Shown piece after piece: positions 5,156 to 6,268 of a DNA stretch of 6,268 nt. Source of the DNA: Deltaproteobacteria bacterium (GTDB lineage: Bacteria; Desulfobacterota; DSM-4660; Desulfatiglandales; Desulfatiglandaceae); contig JAGHEC010000373.1 in assembly GCA_021159525.1 (NCBI GenBank), positions 1 through 6,268 on the forward strand, given 5' to 3'. A program made the position numbers and the translations under genes. Every line of letters begins with the position of its first letter. Position 1 is the stretch's first letter. Under the pieces are notes generated by a model. The model saw nothing but the letters and a program-made list of their open reading frames with translations, was not told where the DNA came from and searched no databases.

Positions 5156-6037
5156 ATGAAAATCGGGTGGATCGGAACAGGGGTCATGGGGGCCGCCATG
5201 GCTGGACATCTTCAAAAGGCCGGTCATGAGATGCTGGTCTTTAACCGTACCCGGGAAAAGGCCGAGGCCCTGATCCGGAAAGGCGCTTCCTGGTGTGATT
5301 CTCCGGCAGAGGCGGCGGAAAACGCGGAGATCGTCTTTAGCATTGTGGGGTTTCCCGAGGATGTGAGGGAAATCTATATGGGGGAAAAGGGGATCCTCAC
5401 CGGGAGGCCACGATGCCGCATAGTGGTGGATATGACCACCAGTCAGCCCAGCCTGGCCAAGACCGTCTTCGAGGCCGCTGCGGCAAAAGGAATCGAGGCC
5501 CTGGATGCCCCGGTCTCAGGAGGCGATATCGGGGCAAGAGAAGCCGGACTGGCCATCATGGTCGGCGGCAAACGAGAGGTATTCGAAGACGTGTTCCCCA
5601 TGTTTCAGCTTATGGGACATACTATCTCGTATATGGGAGGGCCTGGCAGTGGTCAGCACACGAAGGCCTGCAACCAGATTTTGGTGGCCGGGACCATGAT
5701 TGGGACCTGCGAGGCACTTCTCTACGCCAGCAAGCAGAAGCTTGACATGCACCAGGTGATCGATATCGTGGAAAAGGGCGCGGCAGGCTCATGGTCCATC
5801 AGCAACCTGGGACCGCGTATCGTTCGGGGCGATTTCGGTCCGGGGTTTTTCGTGGAGCACTTCATCAAAGATATGGGCATCGCCCTGGAAGAAGCCGCAG
5901 CCGTCGGCTTTTCTCTTCCAGGGCTGGGATTGGTTCGGCAGCTTTACCTTGCAGTCAAGGCCCAGGGCCATGGGCGCTCGGGGACCCAGGCCTTGTTTCT
6001 GGCCCTCAAGGCCCTGAATGGTGAGCGGCCCGCATAA
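5156..6037 (+). CDS. Beta-hydroxyacid dehydrogenase (3-hydroxyisobutyrate dehydrogenase / short-chain aldehyde reductase family)
   Basis: A cytoplasmic NAD(P)-dependent oxidoreductase of 293 residues, the usual family length. The N-terminal Rossmann domain starts with GTGVMG (7-12); Asn30-Arg31-Thr32 after the second strand has no acidic residue and suggests NADP(H) use, as in glyoxylate/succinic semialdehyde reductases. The substrate-binding signature DAPVSGGDIGAREAG lies at 117-131, and Lys170 in GQHTKACNQ is the family's catalytic lysine. The helical C-terminal domain includes GSW (about 211-213) and KDMGIALEEA. ATG 5156 has AGGGAGG eight bases upstream. Acetoacetyl-CoA synthetase follows after 88 bases on the same strand, so the substrate may be a short beta-hydroxy acid or semialdehyde feeding oxoacid metabolism. 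The exact substrate (3-hydroxyisobutyrate, tartronate semialdehyde, succinic semialdehyde or another) cannot be settled from sequence. Confidence 0.92.
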   Translation: MKIGWIGTGVMGAAMAGHLQKAGHEMLVFNRTREKAEALIRKGASWCDSPAEAAENAEIVFSIVGFPEDVREIYMGEKGILTGRPRCRIVVDMTTSQPSLAKTVFEAAAAKGIEALDAPVSGGDIGAREAGLAIMVGGKREVFEDVFPMFQLMGHTISYMGGPGSGQHTKACNQILVAGTMIGTCEALLYASKQKLDMHQVIDIVEKGAAGSWSISNLGPRIVRGDFGPGFFVEHFIKDMGIALEEAAAVGFSLPGLGLVRQLYLAVKAQGHGRSGTQALFLALKALNGERPA

Positions 6038-6052
6038 AAACCCGGCTGGGGC

Positions 6053-6073
6053 GTGATGCGGCATTCGCACCAC
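6053..6073 (+). other. Small hairpin between the dehydrogenase and acetoacetyl-CoA synthetase genes
   Basis: GTG-A-TGCG pairs with CGCA-C-CAC around the five-base loop GCATT, giving 3 + 4 pairs around one A-C mismatch. No T-run follows, so it is not a terminator; it may be an mRNA processing or stability element, or chance. A short direct repeat (ACATCTG twice) follows at about 6072-6085. Confidence 0.25.
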
Positions 6074-6125
6074 ATCTGACATCTGTGACTTTCAAGAGAA
6101 ACAGGAGAAAGAGGAGGAAGCAATC

Positions 6126-6268
6126 ATGGCCAAATTGTTATGGCAGCCATCGGAAGAGAGAATCAAAAGCACCAACATGTATCGATTCATGATGTTTATC
6201 AATGAAAGATACAACAAGGATTTTACCGAGTATGCAGCGCTCTACCAGTGGTCTGTTGACAACATCCC
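6126..6268 (+). CDS. Acetoacetyl-CoA synthetase (acetoacetate-CoA ligase), N-terminal part
   Basis: The first 47 codons, cut by the right window edge. The start MAKLLWQPSEERIKSTNM, then RFMMFINERYNKDF and YQWSVDNI, matches the characteristic N-terminal region of acetoacetyl-CoA synthetases, ATP-dependent AMP-forming enzymes of about 650 residues that activate acetoacetate to acetoacetyl-CoA in the cytoplasm. The adenylation motifs lie beyond the edge, so function rests on this N-terminal match. A GAGGAGG-type ribosome-binding site precedes ATG 6126 at slightly long spacing. It follows the dehydrogenase by 88 bases and is probably in the same operon, suggesting joint use of short oxo and hydroxy acids. 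Confidence 0.88.
   Translation, partial: MAKLLWQPSEERIKSTNMYRFMMFINERYNKDFTEYAALYQWSVDNI

Noticed and set aside
1..6268. CRISPR array, tRNA or rRNA genes
   Set aside because: No regularly spaced short repeats, tRNA-like cloverleaf or rRNA-like conserved stretches were seen.

Overview
The window (about 57% GC by eye) looks like chromosomal or metagenome-derived DNA from a member of the former Deltaproteobacteria (Desulfobacterota). The hints are a split NDP-forming acyl-CoA synthetase subunit, a GAF-ANTAR regulator and acetoacetyl-CoA synthetase beside a beta-hydroxyacid dehydrogenase. This placement is inferred from gene content and protein style, not from a marker gene.

Layout. Positions 1-159 hold a GC-rich tip, a possible gene end that runs off the left edge, and a strong hairpin. 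A minus-strand pair follows: a 464-residue CoA-binding/CoA-ligase (alpha-type) subunit of an NDP-forming acyl-CoA synthetase (1849 down to 455), then a small conserved-looking 93-residue protein (441 down to 160) whose ribosome-binding site sits on the end of the synthetase gene. A divergent non-coding region (1850-2380) holds a terminator-like hairpin facing the synthetase gene, a possible promoter for the rightward gene, and the first copy of a 72-bp repeat.

To the right, on the plus strand, are glucose-6-phosphate isomerase (pgi, 2381-3892) and, 23 bases later, a GAF-ANTAR protein (3916-4626), probably one transcript. A 529-base gap (4627-5155) then carries a weak terminator, a doubtful 83-residue minus-strand ORF, and the second copy of the 72-bp repeat. 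That second copy forms the right half of a compact 166-bp element bounded by inverted repeats and TA dinucleotides. Last is a plus-strand pair: a beta-hydroxyacid dehydrogenase (5156-6037) and the first 47 codons of acetoacetyl-CoA synthetase (6126 to the window end).

How the parts fit. The metabolic genes concern acyl-CoA and short-chain oxo/hydroxy-acid handling (synthetase subunit, dehydrogenase, acetoacetate activation) beside a central sugar-phosphate enzyme. The GAF-ANTAR protein is the only regulator. ANTAR domains bind RNA hairpins to prevent transcription termination, so hairpins in the leaders here are worth testing, although I found no leader with the expected paired hexaloop motif. 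The least explained part of the window is the repeat/inverted-repeat element, present at 2215-2286 and 4792-4959, both times upstream of a plus-strand metabolic gene.
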